NCBI GenBank assembly: GCA_965206615.1
Contig: CBDBKI010000005.1
Coordinates: 434,001 to 498,000, forward strand
DNA length: 64,000 nt
Direction: 5' to 3'
DNA from: VXNE01 sp965206615
Lineage (GTDB): Bacteria; Pseudomonadota; Gammaproteobacteria; Pseudomonadales; Azotimanducaceae
The notes under the pieces were generated by a model. That model worked only from the letters and a program-made list of their open reading frames with translations, had not been told where the DNA came from and made no database searches. Below are positions 62,291 through 64,000 of the stretch, piece by piece; position 1 is the stretch's first letter, and each line of letters opens with the position of its first letter. The translations under genes were made by a program, and so were the position numbers.

Positions 62291-63301
62291 TCAGCTCCTT
62301 GATGAGTCTGCCGCCCGGGAGTCCGGGAGCCGCAGGAGCTTCTCCGCGTTCGGCGTCAGGCTCGCATCGAACGAAGAGGTGCCCCTCGGCGTGTCCCAGC
62401 CGCCGAAGTTGGTGCCGTACACCAGGCGGTCGCGCCCGACCGCGTCGATCAGCAGGTCGAGCGCGCCCTGGCCTTCCACGTGCGCATCGAACCAGAGCTT
62501 GCGCACTTCGTGGCGGAAGCCGTTCTCCATGACGGATTGCGGCGCCCAGCCCCGGGACCGGGCAATACCCTCGTAGCGCCCGATCAGGAACGGCAGGGCG
62601 CCGCCGCCGTGGGAGATGCAGATGTCGAGATCCGGATGCCGCTCCAGGACCCCGCCGTAGACCAGCGAGGCGACCGCGAGCGACTCGTCGTACGCGTAGC
62701 CGACGATCAGCTCCAGATCGAAGCGACGGAGCCTCGGATCCGCCAGCGGTCCCGCACCGCCGGTGGAAGACGGATGCAGGAACAGGGGCACGTCGAGGGC
62801 CACGAAGGTACGGTAGAGATCGTCCACGCAGGGATCGTCCAGCGGGAACGGGTAGTCCGTACCGACGTAGGCGGCGACCAGGCCCAGTTCGCGGACGGCC
62901 CGCTCGAGCTCCCGGGCGGCCGCGTCCGGGTCCTGCATGGGCAGCGCGGCCGCTCCGAGCAGCCTGCCGGGATGGCGGTTCACCAGTTCCGCCATGGCGT
63001 CGTTGTGCACCCGGCAGAACCGGAGCGCCAGGTCCGATTCGATACCGTGGAAGAAAGTCAGCGGATTGGGTGACAGCAGCTGCAGGTCGATGCCGAGGCT
63101 GTCCATCGACTCGAGACGCTTGCCCACGTCCATGAATGGCGTGCCCCGATAGACGATGGGCATACGGAATTCGCCGATACGGAAGAACGAGACTCCGGCG
63201 TCGTCTACGCCGAGTTCCGGCCCGTGCCGGCCGGCCACACCGAACCCGGCTTCGAGAACGGCGTGGGCGTGTACGTCGATGACCCGGCGTGGCGTTGCCA
63301 T
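62291..63301 (-). CDS. Amidohydrolase-2 family hydrolase/decarboxylase (ACMSD-like)
   Basis: 336 residues from the ATG at 63301. VIDVHAHAVLEAG carries H-x-H; VPLFLHPSSTG and ICISHGGGALPF supply histidines and LVYGTNFGGWDTP an expected aspartate region. It resembles aminocarboxymuconate-semialdehyde decarboxylase and related enzymes of aromatic breakdown. It is the third member of the broad amidohydrolase-2/1 set in the window after 49822 and 51341. Confidence 0.87.
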   Translation of the reverse strand: MATPRRVIDVHAHAVLEAGFGVAGRHGPELGVDDAGVSFFRIGEFRMPIVYRGTPFMDVGKRLESMDSLGIDLQLLSPNPLTFFHGIESDLALRFCRVHNDAMAELVNRHPGRLLGAAALPMQDPDAAARELERAVRELGLVAAYVGTDYPFPLDDPCVDDLYRTFVALDVPLFLHPSSTGGAGPLADPRLRRFDLELIVGYAYDESLAVASLVYGGVLERHPDLDICISHGGGALPFLIGRYEGIARSRGWAPQSVMENGFRHEVRKLWFDAHVEGQGALDLLIDAVGRDRLVYGTNFGGWDTPRGTSSFDASLTPNAEKLLRLPDSRAADSSRS

Positions 63302-63445
63302 GTTTGGGCTCGTGAGGTGGCCGGCAACGGGCAAGGCTACCCGAAGCGGGGCACGCGAGCGTCAGGTCTGGCGTGCCGACCCCTGGCTGACGTACGCTCG
63401 CGGATTCGTCGGTTCCATCTGACACCACACTGCGGAGTGAGAAAC

Positions 63446-63733
63446 ATGCCCCGATACGTGATCGAAAGAGACATCCCCGAGATCGGTTCCGCCGAACGCG
63501 ACGCACTGCGCGAGGCGTCGCAGAAGTCGAACGGCGTGCTGGCCGAAATGAAGGCCGAGAACAAGAACATCCAGTGGGAGCACTCCTACGTCGCCGGCGA
63601 CAAGACGTTCTGCATCTACATCGCCGACAACCCCGCACTCATTGACGAGCATGCCGAGCGAAGCGGCTTCCCGGCGACCGAAGTCACGATGGTCAAACGC
63701 ATGATCGACCCGGTGACGGCCGAGGATTCGTAG
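63446..63733 (+). CDS. DUF4242 (SCO4226-type) small protein
   Basis: 95 residues from the ATG at 63446. The pattern MPRYVIERDIPEIGSAERDA, VQWEHSYV-like IQWEHSYVAGDKTFCIYIA and HAERSGFPATEV matches DUF4242, whose Streptomyces member binds nickel. The stop lies within the family-2 repeat. Function unknown. Confidence 0.85.
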   Translation: MPRYVIERDIPEIGSAERDALREASQKSNGVLAEMKAENKNIQWEHSYVAGDKTFCIYIADNPALIDEHAERSGFPATEVTMVKRMIDPVTAEDS

Positions 63734-63806
63734 GGGCGACCCTTGTGGTCGCCCGCGCTGGGAACGTGCACGGGTTCGGCACGGGACGGGACAAGCCCGT
63801 CCCTAC
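63730..63806. repeat. Intergenic palindromic repeat, family 2
   Basis: The 25-bp unit GTAGGGGCGACCCTTGTGGT plus CGCCC at 63730-63754 is the exact reverse complement of 32982-33006. A second hairpin, GGGACGGG, loop acaag, CCCGTCCC, lies at 63783-63804. Such GC hairpins act as terminators or repeated intergenic elements. The first covers the DUF4242 stop codon. Confidence 0.8.
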
Positions 63807-63856
63807 GGTCTTCCGTTCGCTGCGCGCGTCAGCGCAGCGAACGCGCCGCGAGAAAT

Positions 63857-64000
63857 GTCAGCCTTCGTGCTTCTTCAGAGATTCCTTCAGCGCGGCCGTC
63901 AGGTCATCCGCATCATCGTCCTTGTGCGGGACACTTCGGCGTCTTCGGCGCGGCGGTTCAGCGGTCGCTCGGTCCGCCTGGGACGGCGTTGGCCTGGCTG
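63857..64000 (-). CDS. 3' end of a gene, possibly Ku (cut by window edge)
   Basis: The last 47 codons read ARPTPSQADRATAEPP, RRRRRSVPHKDDD, then ADDLTAALKESLKKHEG and stop. The closing pattern (acidic-Leu, AALKESL, Lys-rich) resembles the C-terminal tails of bacterial Ku proteins of non-homologous end joining, after a basic linker. The rest of the gene lies beyond the window, so the call is tentative. Confidence 0.4.

Overview
The window is GC-rich, gene-dense bacterial chromosome. Two large TonB-dependent receptors show an outer membrane. Together with periplasmic PQQ enzymes, many secreted or lipoprotein catabolic enzymes, Tat-exported amine dehydrogenase, sulfatases, amidohydrolases and Nramp-, Lrp- and Alr/Ald-type genes, this suggests a heterotrophic proteobacterium, most likely an uncultured (perhaps marine) gammaproteobacterium. 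That placement is inference. There is no rRNA, tRNA, transposase, integrase or CRISPR array.

Layout. 0-11 kb: a PhyH oxygenase (cut by the window edge), an atypical Nramp-family transporter, a sulfatase, a two-gene ABC exporter, a thioesterase/NTF2 pair, an AGPS-like FAD oxidase and an orphan YejA-like binding protein. 11-15 kb: one giant secreted FG-GAP/HExxH protein. 14.8-16.8 kb: a gene graveyard with a dead FAH-family hydratase, a duplicated 3' end of the downstream alcohol dehydrogenase, the tail of a probable DNA methylase and a DUF1016 protein cut off before its nuclease domain. 18.0-19.8 kb: an ABC-type ATPase plus a PIN nuclease, a candidate defence or toxin module. 19.9-23.5 kb: a compact methylamine/aromatic-amine dehydrogenase operon, mauB-E-D-A plus a cytochrome c, without mauF or mauG. 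23.5-33 kb: amino-acid metabolism (ornithine cyclodeaminase family, alanine racemase, Lrp regulator divergent from alanine dehydrogenase, class III aminotransferase), a Fic protein with AT-rich operator-like palindromes, and hydrolases, one of which lacks its nucleophile.

33-46.6 kb is a co-directional minus-strand catabolic block: TonB receptor (5'-truncated), DUF3604 protein, VOC enzyme, sulfatase, secreted protein, amidohydrolase and two PQQ dehydrogenases. 47-53 kb carries a VapB antitoxin with an internally deleted VapC, a DUF6152/lipoprotein/secreted-protein operon paralogous to part of the previous block, two amidohydrolases and an EF-hand esterase. 54-60.8 kb has a visibly lower-GC TonB receptor bracketed by a 71-bp direct repeat, a Rieske oxygenase with a SnoaL-like partner, a bicupin and two SDRs. 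60.8-64 kb has an AlbA_2 regulator next to a Swt1-type HEPN remnant, an amidohydrolase, a DUF4242 protein and the tail of a possible Ku gene.

Two families of small intergenic palindromic repeats recur: one at 885, 6255 and 17939, the other at 32954 and 63730. Dead or truncated genes are frequent (FAH hydratase, ADH fragment, methylase tail, DUF1016, VapC, TonB receptor 5' end, HEPN remnant). The picture is a genome with many scavenging and oxidative pathways that is losing restriction, toxin and defence modules through deletion and small duplications.
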